Below, in pieces: positions 21,796-33,410 of a stretch of DNA of 64,000 bases. The notes under the pieces are model-generated. The model saw only the letters and a list, made by a program, of their open reading frames with translations, was not told the origin of the DNA and made no database searches. Both the position numbers and the translations under genes were made by a program. The DNA comes from Euphorbia lathyris (taxonomy: Eukaryota; Streptophyta; Magnoliopsida; Malpighiales; Euphorbiaceae): positions 39,589,501-39,653,500 of the forward strand of contig NC_088918.1 in NCBI RefSeq assembly GCF_963576675.1, read 5' to 3'. How positions within the stretch are numbered: the first letter of the stretch is position 1; every line of letters begins with the position of its first letter.

Positions 21796-22870
21796 AGATA
21801 ATTACAAAAATAATATGATATTATCACTTGGAATAAATCGAATAGATAGAAAACCATTTCTATAATCTTGCGTATCGTTAAGATATCGCAAAATGCGTTT
21901 AACACTCTTCCAATGTTCGTCTGTGGGACAGTGAAGAAAGTAATAGAATTTATTAATAGAAAAGGCCACACCTGGGCGAGTAAGAGTGAGATATTGCAAT
22001 TCTCCAATAGTTCTTCGACTTTCATCTCCCGAATCTAGTCACGTCCCATATTCCTCGGAAAGATTATGAATGTTGCCATTGGGATGAGATAGTGTTGCGG
22101 TCATTCATTTTGACTCGTTTAACAATGTTAGCCACATACTTAGCCTAAGACAAATGGATCCCTTACTTCGTAAAACAAATTGCGAGCCATTGAAGTATGA
22201 AGCATGCCCCAGGTTATATATCGATAATTCCTTTTCAATGGAGTGAATGGTTTGGTTAATGAGAGTCGGATTAGTGCTTTTGACTAAGACATCATCCACA
22301 TAACATAAGATAATATTTTTTTTATGAGTGTTGGTGTGTTTGATAAATAATAATTATCATCCGAGGACATAATAAAACTAAGAAGACGTAAGAATGTCTC
22401 GAGACACGAAAACCATTCTCTAGGTGTCTATTTTAATACGTACAATGATTTTTTTGTAAAAGACAAAATCATAAGGCTGGTCAACATCTCGAAAGCCCTG
22501 TGGTTGTTCCATATAGATGGTCTCATGGATATTTCCATAAAGGAAAGCGTTTGAGACACCTAATTGGTTGATGTGCCAATTATGAGAGACCGCTAAAGTA
22601 AAGATGATTCAAATAGTTGTTGCTTTAACAACAAGGCTGAATATCTCCTTATAATCAAGCCTAGATTGTTGAGTGAACTCACAAGCAACAAGTCCTACTT
22701 TATGATGCTCAATACTTTCGCCCGCCTTCTTTATCATCCAAAAGTGCCAGCGACAACTGATTACAGTTCTATCATGGGGATGAGGAACAAGTTGCCAAGT
22801 GATAACAAGCTTGATAAATATTTCCTACCGGTACATCCTCAACTTTGGGCCATGAGCCCATAGGCAAACT
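21796..22870 (-). pseudogene. Decayed copia reverse transcriptase fragment
   Basis: On the minus strand, in broken frames, the order is residues like VACEFTQQSRLDYKEIFSLV near 22680, the RT active-site phrase YVDDVLVKS near 22300, LGHASYFNG near 22205, and TLTRPGVAFSINK...HWKSVKRILRYL near 21980-21880. These are successive motifs of copia RT. Gag, protease, integrase and RNase H are absent, and frames change several times. It ends about 120 bp from the LTR at 22991, but nothing shows that they belong to one element. Confidence 0.82.
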
Positions 22871-22990
22871 CATTGAGATCTTTACACGTGACTCTCAAGG
22901 GAACAAAGATACTGAAGGAAAATAGACAAGTCTAGGCACACCGGAATAATAAAATTTTGTCTATTTTATCTATTTCCATTTTTCAAGATC

Positions 22991-24758
22991 TGTTAATTGT
23001 TATTTCATACAAAGAAGGATAGACTGAAATACCTTATCTGACGAACTATCTACAGTTGCAAACGAAGTTCCCACAACTCTTAATCGTGAGTCACGAACAA
23101 TGATTAACATAGAAAAGAAGAACTGTTAGTAATCAACCTTAATTAATAGCAATCGCAATGATTACCTCTAAAAAAATCGATACGAGATCAAAGAGAGAGT
23201 AAGAAAGATAATAATTTAGCCGGGATGATTTCGGAACAGTTCCTTAGCCTCTTCAATTGAGTTGGCCGAAGTTCCTAAGGTGAGGGTCTATTTATAGACT
23301 TCTCAAATTCTAACCCTAGTTGTATTATTTTTTTTATTGAAATACGGACCTAGCCCAACGGGTAGTTGTATTATTTAATTAATCAATTAGAATTCAATTC
23401 GGAATAGAATTACTAATTAGATAATTAAATAAATACTTATTATCATCTAAATAATAACTAATTATATTTAGACAATAACACTAATCTAATTAGTTATTTA
23501 ATTTATGTTAGGGATAAATAATTAGAGTTATAATCACATTAAAACCTCTAATTAATATTATCAGATAATCCTATAATTTAATTTACAATTATAATCCAAT
23601 TATAATTATTAATCAAATTAATTTATTCCTAATTACACTCTAAATTTCGGCCCATGTAGTATTGTCCCACTAATTACAGTTTCGTCCTCTGGTTCCAAGT
23701 CCCATGTGCGACCCATTAGGTCCTTATTGCTACTAGCCGTATATAGCCTTTGAAATTAATTCATCCTGATTAATTTCATCATGTATATAACAGAATGTCT
23801 TCACGAGCTGTTACTGGCAGAACCTAAGACATTCCCCCAGTACAAAAAAGAAGTCAGGTTGAATACTGATGTTAACCTTTCCGCATTAGGTGCGGTATAA
23901 TTCGATCCTTCATCAACTATATCCTGTGGTCAATTCCTTATAACCATGGAACATGTTAAGGTTACATATAACGAAGATTCCATTTTTACTTGTACAGGTT
24001 GAATTTACTCTGAAAGATAAGTTAAGTGAAATTTCTATTTCTACTTTTAACTATATCACCTTGCAAGGATTTCAGTCAATTCACCACAATTTGGATATAT
24101 CTCCCATTTATCAAGAATGAAGAATGCTCAATCTAACATTAACTATTCTGCAATTACTTTATGTGATACCCAACCCTGCTCTCACACACCCTAGGGCCTC
24201 CCCTGTAGTGGATCGTGCTCGCACATAATCAAAGCATCATACTCCATAATCCAGAATCACTAATTAATGAATGTTTCAGTCTGAGGATTAGGTATACCTA
24301 CTAATACCAATGAGATGAACAATTGACACTCAGATAATTCTATCCATACTGTTATCTCAAGTCGGGTCCCAATCCTAATGAACTCTTTTACCGGATCCAT
24401 GTAACTGTCTAGATATCTCCATATCTAAAGCTTGTGAGATCAGCTCGCTGTCTCGATAGAAAACACTGTTACATGCAAGTCTCAACAGTAATATGTCAAC
24501 CCATATAACACATTACTTGACTTGGGTTGATTTTAAGTTTATTAGTATATTATAAAGTATAGTTTCACTTCATGCTTGTATGAATACTTTATAACTACTT
24601 AAATCAACTTAGGATTACTTTCTTTATGAAAGATTTATGCCTTTTATATATATTTTTAGTTATACCATATCTTATTAAAACAAATGATTTAAATAAACAA
24701 TTTATTCATTAATATTTATATCCTAAAACAATTGTCTTATAGGACATAAACCCCAACA
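22991..24758 (-). repeat. Copia LTR, 1.77 kb, related to the Angela-type LTR at 60890
   Basis: This stretch is homologous over its whole length to 60890-62673. Examples: gttatttcatacaaagaagg, gttgcaaacgaagt(t/g)cccacaactctt, tccaagtc(c/t)(c/t)atgtg(c/t)gacccattag and catatctcccatttatc. On the minus strand it begins TGTTGGGGTTTATGTCCTAT at 24758 and ends at 22991. A minus-strand TATA sequence (CTATAAATAG) lies near 23287-23296. No pol lies next to it and flanking 5-mers (agatc, gatac) do not match exactly. It is probably a solo LTR, though a recombinant remnant is possible. Confidence 0.75.
23330..23363 (-). mobile_element. 34-bp retro-insertion with 12-bp target duplication
   Basis: The 12-mer agttgtattatt occurs at 23318-23329 and again at 23364-23375. 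Between them lie eight or so T's and then attgaaatacggacctagcc. The related LTR at 60890-62673 lacks this block at the matching place (about 61250-61290). On the minus strand it ends ...TATTTCAATAAAAAAAA, like the 3' end of a LINE or SINE. Confidence 0.7.
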
Positions 24759-24774
24759 GATACTTGGTCCCATA

Positions 24775-25520
24775 ATAGGCCAAGAGCTTCATAAAAGAGT
24801 GAAGATTCGACTCTAAAGGAGTTATAAATATATTGGACTACTCACCATAGAAAATTGAGTTTCTAGGTGTGAACCCAACTATGGAGAAACTTTACGCATG
24901 AACGCTTCTCATTGGAAGATCATGATATCCCAATAGAGGCGTGAAACCTTAAAAAGTTCTAAAAGAAATGCATAGTAAAATGTATAACAACCTATAAATA
25001 AAAGGGTTTTGGGAATCTTTAAGGTATGCTGAAAAACCGTAGTCTTCTTTCTTTTTTTTTCTTTCTCTTCATCATAGACTGAAACTAACTTAGGCATCAG
25101 AGTGCTTACAGTAGACAACTGACACCTCCTTTATTTTGTAGGAATCAGTCTTACAATATCAGAAGCTTAAAACCTTTCTCAAACTTCATTTTTCTCTAGT
25201 TATCATTTGGTGCGCTAAGCATGGAATTGAGAAGTTAGCCATGACTTCATCAGTTCCACAAGCAAACACGATTGATGGAGGTCCAAGCAAGGGAAATGAG
25301 AAGGAGGATGGATTGTTAGAGGATCTCACTGGTAATGAAGATTCCAACACTTCACCTTGAGGAGATACGAGGAATCATTGGGACTATTTTTTCAAAGAGT
25401 ACAATAAAAAAATGAGTCTAGAAGATGAAAACACTTTCTCGTATGTAATGGAACTAATGGATACAAAATGAGGCAAATCGATAGATCTTCCTTCGGGGGT
25501 CAATCAATACATTAGAGGAC
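24775..25520 (+). mobile_element. Possible gypsy LTR end with primer-site-like motif
   Basis: A phrase tttggtgcgctaagcatgga at about 25207-25227 resembles the LTR/primer-site junction atttggtgcggtgagcatgg of the Tat-like element at 28022-28042, and is likewise followed by a short gag-like acidic stretch. A matching second LTR was not found. The assignment is tentative. Confidence 0.4.
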
Positions 25521-25529
25521 ATGTAAACT

Positions 25530-26293
25530 CTAATAATTTTGAGCTTGTTTGGTTTAGGATTGCCCTCAAAAGTCCTATTTTCTAACATAGGAGGAAGCAT
25601 AAGAAGGTTCAAAGGTGGAAAACTTTATCATGAGGGGAAGCGAGACAATGAATCATACTCCCATCTCGTTGAGGGGGCAACTGTTGAAACACATTTCCAC
25701 AATGATTTTGATTTGACAAAATTATTTAAGTTAGATTTAATTCCCATGATAAAATTATTCCAACACATTAAATTTAAATGCTTTTATTTAGTTAATACTA
25801 ATGTGTTTGTTCAATGATGAGTTATTTAAATACAAGAGCTTAAGACATTAAAAGATCAAGGCCCAAAAGCCCACAAGAGAAGGTCAAAGCCCAAGTCAAC
25901 TGAATCAAGCCATGCGGCCCAACAGGAAGAAACGAAGCCCATCAGTAAGAATGATCGAGAAGACATTCTCAATTGCTTCATGCCGAAGCTGCTGAGTCGA
26001 ACGGATAGAACACATGTCAGCAGTTGACCTGAGTAACTTCGAGACAAAGTCGTTCCACTTCGGGAAAGTTTCAGAAGACGCAGGAAGCTATCTGGAAGAC
26101 TTTGTCAAAAGTAGAGGGACAATCTGACGCCTACCGACCAGAAGTACCTAGCAACTGAAGAAGGCAGAAGATGCAATGTTCTTATTGGCCGAAGGCACTG
26201 AGCACTGACCAAGTGAAAGCGACTGCGAGCCGTTTCCCTCCGATGGTTATTTCGAAATTTGAAATAACCGGTACCTCAGATGTCACTATAATT
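25530..26293 (+). mobile_element. Polypurine tract and truncated 3' LTR, Sire-like family
   Basis: A purine-rich tract (gttgagggggcaac, ending 25681) is followed directly by an LTR start tgttgaaacac at 25682. The first 150 bp parallel the start of the LTR at 50980: ttgatttgacaaaattattt, aatgtgtttgttcaatg(a/t)tgag. Similarity weakens after that. The LTR is cut near 26293, where unrelated sequence begins, before its 3' end. Confidence 0.65.
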
Positions 26294-27774
26294 CAAGGAT
26301 TAGTACTTCACCATGGAGGGAGATTGAATAGAGAGACAAAAAGAGAGAGAAACATATTACGAGAGAGATGGAGAAATTGAACATTTTTGGAATTATTAAA
26401 GGGTATGGTAGTATTTTTAGGTTAGATAGTGTTTGGTGGGTTTCAAGTATTTGTATAAAAATGGTCAAACTCGCGTTGACTAGTGAATTACTGGTCAAAG
26501 ATACTTAATTTTCCGGTTACCATTACCCAAGGTATATTTTTGAGACAAAATATAATCCAGATACCAAAGTGTGAACTATGGTATAGTTTAAGTACCATTG
26601 GTGCAATTTACTCTTTAGTATTTAGTAGTTTCTATTCTCTTACTATTGGTAAATATAACAATATTTTCTAATTTCAATGATAAAATAATAAATGCATAGT
26701 GAATACGAAGAATATTATTGAAGATGATATGTCTTAATCACTCTTCAAATCTCTAAGAGTCAATAATTTATATTATTTTTAAAAAATGTACTAAAAGTCT
26801 CTTGAAAATACTATTAGTTTTTGTTTAGTACTATTCAAAGTATTCTTTTCTAAAAGCTTGTTTTTTTTTTTTTTATTTGAGAATTTTTCTAAAAGCTTGT
26901 TAAGCATGCATCATCTATGATCTAATATCTATTTTGGAATAACCCATGTCTGACTCTATGATTACAAAAGATATACATAGATTTTATTTGAATTATAAAT
27001 TAGGGTCAAAGTTCTTATATATCCATATCATAATGCACAAACTTTTTTATTTAATTTATTCTCATACGAATATATATATATATATATATATGCATGAGCA
27101 TGGGCGGGTACCAGTATTAATTAATTTTATAACATGTTATTGATTGGACTTACATACATTACTACTTGTTTATGTACGTATAAAGTATATAAAATTCGTA
27201 TATTTACATGTTTTATCTTCAATTCTAAATGAAAAACCCTAGACATTCTTCATATTCCCTTCCCTAAAAAAACCTAGTAACTTTTAGTTTTGAAGATCAT
27301 ATATCTTGTGTTTTTTTAATTTTTTTTATTTGGAATCTATATATCTCATTGATTTTTTTTGTTTGATTTGTATCTGTTATTCATAATATTTTTTTTCATT
27401 ATCTTCTTCGGCTTCAACACGAGTAGAATCGATTTATCTAGAGTACTTATGGTCAGTGCAACGTAGATCATTAGATACACAATTTCAGTATAAACAATTC
27501 AAATGCGTTTTTCCGGAATAATTTTAATGATGAAGTTTGAATTGCATCTATCTTTCTACAATTTGAATTTGTGGAAAATATGTGATTCATATAGTTTATT
27601 TGTTTTTTTTCCTTTTATGAATTTTATTGTCTTATGTGGTTTGTTTTCTTCCTTCGTAAGAATTAGGAAAAATCGATGCCTAGCAATTTATTAGAAAAAA
27701 AATAGAATTTTATTTTTGGCTTATTATATTTTTAGTTCCATATTCTTGTCAAAAAATAAATTATTATCCTCTTA
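26294..27774. other. Spacer with one possible TIR-element end
   Basis: Near 26590-26625 the text agtaccattggtgcaattta resembles one end of common plant Mutator-like or related MITEs. No partner end was found. The rest is AT-rich with a short (TA)n at 27070-27090 and no recognised gene. Confidence 0.35.
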
Positions 27775-28025
27775 TGATAAGGCATATGGACCTAGCCCAA
27801 CAGCCAAGTACACACCCGAACCATGGACACGCCCAGATCCAGCCCATCTCAAAAGCTCTATATAAAGACAACCAAGTTTCATTAAATAAGATCTGATCTC
27901 TCTCTCTCTCTGGTTATTCCATGATCTATCTAACTTGGATGTCAAAGTGTTCCAAGGAACTGATACCAGCACAGGAGGTGTCCACGGGTGAAGGGCAACA
28001 CTAAAAGTCTGACATTTCTATTATT
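27775..28025 (+). repeat. Left LTR of the Tat-like element
   Basis: Begins tgataaggcatatgg and carries a TATA sequence (ctctatataaagac, 27857-27870). Matches 30484-30733 across its length. Confidence 0.82.
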
Positions 28026-28039
28026 TGGTGCGGTGAGCA

Positions 28040-30340
28040 TGGAGAGCAAACGACTTTCAGCCCCTTTCTATTCAAACATGACTGACAATTAGGCTACCCC
28101 CAATCCTATCAAGGAGATGCTTGTCGCAGCTACCGAAGCATCTGGCTCTAGGCGTGAAGAGCCCTATCACGATGCCACTCAACTTGGCCCCCTTACGGAG
28201 GTTGAGCCCGATGAAGAAGCAGCGGGCACATCCGCGTAGCTAGTCAACATCATCAAAAGCTTCCAAACAACTGAAACAGTGCAGACCGTCGCACAAATGA
28301 AGATCATCGAGCAACAATAGGCTCCACATGAGGAAAATGCCAAAATATAGGAGCTCCTCAAGACTCAAGGGGCTTCGCAGAGGCAGACCTAAACCTCAGA
28401 ACTCCCCACGGGCCTAGTCTCGACCTCACTGATATCTCCTACTCCCATGTCAACCCCGCAACGATAACTATGGCTCCCTAGGAGGTTGAAGACCTATTAG
28501 AATCCAAATTCTAAAGGTACGTCGACAAGCAAGCTCTAAGCGGAGTAACAAGAGGAAATATAACCTCAAGAAATACTCCTTTGATTCACCGAATCATCGA
28601 CACACATTTTTTGAGAAACTAGAAGACTCCCAAACTCAGTTTTTATTCAGGCATCGAAGACCCAAATGACTATGTGACTGCGTTCATGAGTACTATCAAC
28701 CTATATTCAAAGGACGAAGACATAATGTGCAAAGTTTTCCCTACCATCCTGTCCGCAAGTGCACATGAATTGTAGAGAGGAATGGTCCACGAATCAATCG
28801 AATCATTTGACCTACTAAAAAACCTCTTCCTATCCCACATTGCAGCAACTTTTAAGGTTAGAAAGATAAGCTCAGGCCTGAACAGCCTACGACAGTGACC
28901 AATTGAGCCACTTAGAAACTTCCTCTCAAGGTTGCATCACTTGTCCTCCTAATTCAAATGCCTCAACTTGGCAGTCGTCTATGATGCCGTAACGAAAGGA
29001 ACTTTGTGTGAGCCGCTGAAGCAAAAATGCTTTCAAAAATATCCCCATCTCATGGACATTGCGCAAACCTTCAACCTCTATGACTATTGTGATGGCTCAG
29101 TAGGATAGGAGGAGTCCGAGAAATACAAGGCCAAAGGAGATAGCAAGCGTGAAGAAAAGGGAAAGCATCCTGCAGACTCAAGAGATGTAGGAAGAAGTAA
29201 GAAGGATGAGGCCTTAATGCCCTACTTTCCCCGACATGAAGTGGACCATGCGGATCCCAGATCTGTGATTAAATCAGACCATTCAGCAGGACGCATAGTG
29301 CACTATTTTGATTGGGCAATTGCCCCACCGCCCCGTAAGATTGGCCAGGTATATAGCTCTTCTTTGGAGAGGGCACCGAAACTGTGAATAGATGAAGTAA
29401 TACTACAAATATCACAAGTCTTTTGGACATTCAACAGAGAACTGCAACTAGTTTTAGAAGGAGATAGACAACATGCTTAACTAGGGGGCTCCTTCTAAGG
29501 TCGCCCGCTAACCTGACGTACATCACATGCCTTATTATCTGGCACCCAGGCAGGATGAAAGAAAAAGAACCTGCTACCAAGGCAAAATCCATGTAATCTG
29601 GGATGAAGTGCAAGACTAGCAGGCTTTATGAGGGCACATTTCTTCTGGTTGGTCTCTCTAACATCAAAGTGCCCATCCAAGGGCTGATCTCACTACCAAT
29701 AGTATTCTCTGAAGGCGCTAGGGAAATCGCGTTATTGGCAGAATGGCAGCCGCAGTGACCATAAACATCACTGACCTTAGCCTGACATTTCCAAGAACCA
29801 AGGGTAACCTCACCATAACAGGCGACCGCCAGCTCACAAAAAAAAAGATTCATTGGTAGGCTAGTCACCCCTGAGCAATGATTGTTGTCGATGGAGATAT
29901 ACAAGATATGTGCGGATAGAACCCTCAACCTATCAAGCAAGTACTAGATTTCTCAATTACCGATGATCATGTCATTAGGATTGGAAGCAAGCTCACCACA
30001 GAGCTTAAAGCCTCTATCAAGGGGGTTCTATCCGATAATGAAAAGGTGTTCGTATAGAGTACTACATATATCACAGGAGTGTCTCCCGAACACACCACCC
30101 ATATATTAGACATCAACTCCACACACACACCAATCAAGCAGAAGATGAGACTTCACACCCAAGATAAGCAGCAATACATCAAGGTTGAAATTAGCAAACT
30201 TTCGGCGATTAAATTTATTAGAGAAGTACACTATCCGGATTGATTCTCTAATGTAGTACTTGTAAATAAGAGCAATGGACATTACTAAATATGTGTATAC
30301 TTTATCGATATTAATAAAGCGTGTCCGAAAGATTGTTATC
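28040..30340 (+). pseudogene. Tat-like gag and partial pol, multiply interrupted
   Basis: In broken plus-strand frames, 28640-28960 encodes a Ty3 capsid segment (FYSGIEDPNDYVTAFMST, CKVFPTILSASAHELWRG, SIESFDLLKNLFLSH, LRNFLSRLHHL). A poorly conserved protease/linker region follows. From about 29940 to 30340 the text matches the approach to gypsy reverse transcriptase: HTTHILDINSTHTPIKQKMR, FIREVHYPD, SNVVLVNKSNGHY and DINKACPKDCYPL. The sequence then jumps to the polypurine tract, so the catalytic core is deleted. Stops occur throughout. Confidence 0.8.
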
Positions 30341-30483
30341 CGCTATCCGCTATCCAATTACCTCACACTCAGTTCATTCATGAATCTCGTTGTCTTCACT
30401 AACCAAACCACCACTCACCAGAACACCAACCGACAACCTCACATATAATGGTTCGACAACATACTCCGCATGAGGGGACTAAT

Positions 30484-30733
30484 TGATGAGGCATATGGCC
30501 AAGCCCACAAAGCCCAACAACCAAGCATACACCCACACCATGGACACATCCAGATCCAACCCATCTCAGAAGCTTTATGTAAAGACAACTAAGTCCCATT
30601 AAATGAGATATGATCTCTCTCTTTACTTACTCATTGATCTATCAAACTTAGACATTACAGTGTTTCCAGGGACCGATCCCAGCACAAGAGGTGTCCGCAG
30701 GCGAAGGACAACACTGAAAGTCTGATATCTCCA
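30484..30733 (+). repeat. Right LTR of the Tat-like element
   Basis: Begins tgatgaggcatatgg and ends ctgatatctcca. Its TATA-like region is altered (ctttatgtaaagac) compared with the left copy. Confidence 0.82.
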
Positions 30734-32157
30734 TTAGTGGGTGCTTAATTGAATGCTTAAAGTGACTAATTGACACTAAAAGCGACATATTTAGAGCATC
30801 TCCAATAAATATGCTTAATTGAATGCTTGCTGGGGTGACAATGACTTTGGCAATCTTGAAAATTTTCCATCTATTGCAGTGATGATGGCTTAAAAATTTC
30901 AAACAATATTGCCACTTTTTTGGCATTCTTGCTTAACTTTTTTTTAATATAAAAAATGATTTATTTGCTTACTATTGATGCATTTTTGTGATAATATTTA
31001 TAATTACAATACATTACATATAAGATAATAATTTGTGCCGCATAGAGTCAAATTTTGAAGTTGCTTACTATTGAAGTATTGTTTAACAAAAGTGTCAAAA
31101 GTGATGTGGATGTGTGATGAAATAAAATATTATATTTTAATATAAGATGTTAAGTTTTGATAATTTTAGAACACTTTGTTTATAGTTAATATTGTCCTAA
31201 TAAACTTGCTTAAAGTGTATTTCAACTTATTCAAAAATCTTTTCTGCTTGGGTACGTGAATTTAAGTGATCAATAGATCACTTAAAATAAATTCATGAAA
31301 TAAATAGGATGTTTTCAAAATATAAAGTAGCAAAAGTGACTTTTTTTTTTTTTATAAATACATGTAGCTAAAAAATATATTTCGTCTTTATTTGTTCTTC
31401 TACGCAACCATAGATCATATGAAAATAAAAATTGTGTCAACGTTGAAGGATTATTATATTCATCAAATTAATGTTGTGTATTCCACATTGCAAGTGTCAA
31501 CAGAGTGGTTACCTACTACTAATAAAATTAATAATAAACCTTTCAAAATAATAATAATTATTATTATTATAAGGCCCGTATGTTTTTACGTAATACACTA
31601 GTTAGTTCTCGTGTTTTCTGAAATAATTATATAGTCGTTCCGTTTTTATTTTTATCAGCTTTTTAATTTTTATATTTGAGTGAATAGTTAAATTAGACTA
31701 AATACAATTTAAAATACTAAAATTACCATTTATCATATGTTTAATAGTAAAATATATATTTTTTCTATTTAAAATTTTTCTCCTTCGTAATAATAATCTC
31801 TCTAATATTAGTTAATTTTTTTTATTAATTTTTCTAAAATTATAAATTTTAATTTAATAGTGTAGAATTTATTTATTAAAAAATAAATGATAAATATTAG
31901 AGTAGATCAATATAAAATTATGAAAATGATCTTTTAAGAAAATAAAAAATATAATTTTTTATAATTAATAATACCTTATAATTATTTATCCTAATAATAA
32001 TAATAAAACAATAGAAAACAACAATAGATGCTCATCCAACCCAAGTTCTGTCTCGTATCAATTTCTATAAAAATAACATACAATCCGCACTGTAAACAAA
32101 ATAAATTAATAAACCATCACAATTTTTTTTAATATACCTGTATAATATCCATATGTT

Positions 32158-32212
<55 letters not shown>

Positions 32213-32510
32213 CTTTAAGTAATAGAAAATAGTAATAAATAAAAATGATTGGTAAGCAGCCAAATAATTAATAAAATTAGATTTTGACAGTCAAGAAGGA
32301 GACAGAAATTTAGTTAATTAAAAATAGAAATGACATGTTTTGCATGGAAAGAGGAACATTAACGAGAATCTAATTTATGTCATCTTCGTATCATGGATTA
32401 CTACTTACGTGTGGACATTTCCCATTCATTTTTTAGCTACACAAATGCCACCTCCTTTCCTCAAATTTTTTACTAAATTTATCCAAATAAATTATAATTT
32501 TCTTTTAGAA
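30734..32510. other. AT-rich spacer with one MITE end and a microsatellite
   Basis: TTA followed by gagcatctccaataaatatg at 30789-30812 matches the end of a common plant PIF/Harbinger-type MITE, but the partner end was not found. A direct repeat tgcttaattgaatgctt occurs at 30742 and 30810. No gene was recognised. Confidence 0.4.
32161..32209. repeat. (TA)n microsatellite
   Basis: About 24 uninterrupted TA units. Confidence 0.9.
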
Positions 32511-32519
32511 TTTATATAG

Positions 32520-33200
32520 TGATAACCGTATATTCGAATCTTGACAGATTGTCCGAACGTTTCACCGAATCTTCCGTGTATCAACTTGTAAAACAGACTA
32601 AGATTAGAGAGGGGCCGAAGTCTGGCGATCCTGCTCTGATACCTAAGTCAGTCATGTGCTTAGAAATGGTGAAGAAAATGGATTAGTTGTGGGATTATAG
32701 TTAACGTACCATATGATGTGGTTATATCTGCCTATATGTAGGATTAAGCTGGATCCTTCTCTTCTAAGAATATTTTATCTGTTAGGATTCATTCTTATGT
32801 TAGGAGTTTGGTTCCTAAAAGAAGTCCTCCAATGTGAAGAGTCTTTGATCTAGCCGCATGAGGGTTCATTCCTTAAGAAGGAGACGTTCTATGGAAGTTT
32901 TGTGTAGATCCAAAAGCTACACGTGGTGGCCGATCTGAGGGCTTTTGAGATGCCACATGTCGATATCGTTTTATACGATATCATATGTCCCTCCTTTTTA
33001 CTTCTGAATTGTTGCAGGGTTCAGAAAATGGGAGAAGTGAACTGGTTCCTTCAGCCTTCGGCTTGCCTATCTTTTAGTTATAACCCCTTTCTTTTGACAT
33101 GCATCTTTTTATGTTTTTCCTCGGGAGTTGCTTTTTTTGAATCAACGCGCATTATCCATGTGTCTTATGCAAAGTGGACTAGTTTTTCGCGCGTGTAGTG
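32520..33200 (+). mobile_element. LTR-like sequence upstream of a gypsy-type ORF
   Basis: The text ggggccgaagtctggcgatcc and ctctgatacctaagtcagtc resembles the transcribed part of certain plant gypsy LTRs. It lies a few hundred bases before the ORF at 33411. Ends and partner LTR were not found. Confidence 0.3.
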
Positions 33201-33410
33201 TTTTCTGAAACGATAGCTAACATCAATTATTACGAGCATTTAATTCTACCATTTCCCCTTCTTTCATTTCCACTTCCTCTTATAAAATCGTCATTTTCAC
33301 ATTTTTTCCTCTTTTCACCATTTCTGGCTTTTGAGAGCTTTCTTGCTAGTAAGTTTTTCTTCTCGCTTTTGCTTGTTTGTTTTGCATTTCTTTTGTTATC
33401 TTTTGTGATA

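Larger units (their letters stand above)
27775..30733 (+). mobile_element. Deleted Ty3/gypsy element, Tat-like, short LTRs
   Basis: Two direct LTRs of about 250 bp (27775-28025 and 30484-30733) enclose 2.46 kb. The primer-site region is tggtgcggtgagcatgg at 28026-28042, and a purine-rich tract (gcatgagggga, 30470-30479) precedes the right LTR. Inside are gag and the start of reverse transcriptase only. Active site, RNase H and integrase are missing, so about 3 kb of the expected polyprotein has been lost. The LTRs differ at many positions, so the insertion is not recent. No exact 5-bp target duplication could be read. Confidence 0.85.

Noticed and set aside
22991..24758. Host gene or lncRNA in the 1.8-kb block
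   Set aside because: It aligns along its whole length with the Angela-type LTR at 60890-62673, so it is an LTR copy.
32630..32650. ctgctctgatacctaag as a minus-strand copia primer-binding site
   Set aside because: It deviates from the standard site and no LTR end or gag lies where it should; the surroundings look like a gypsy LTR.
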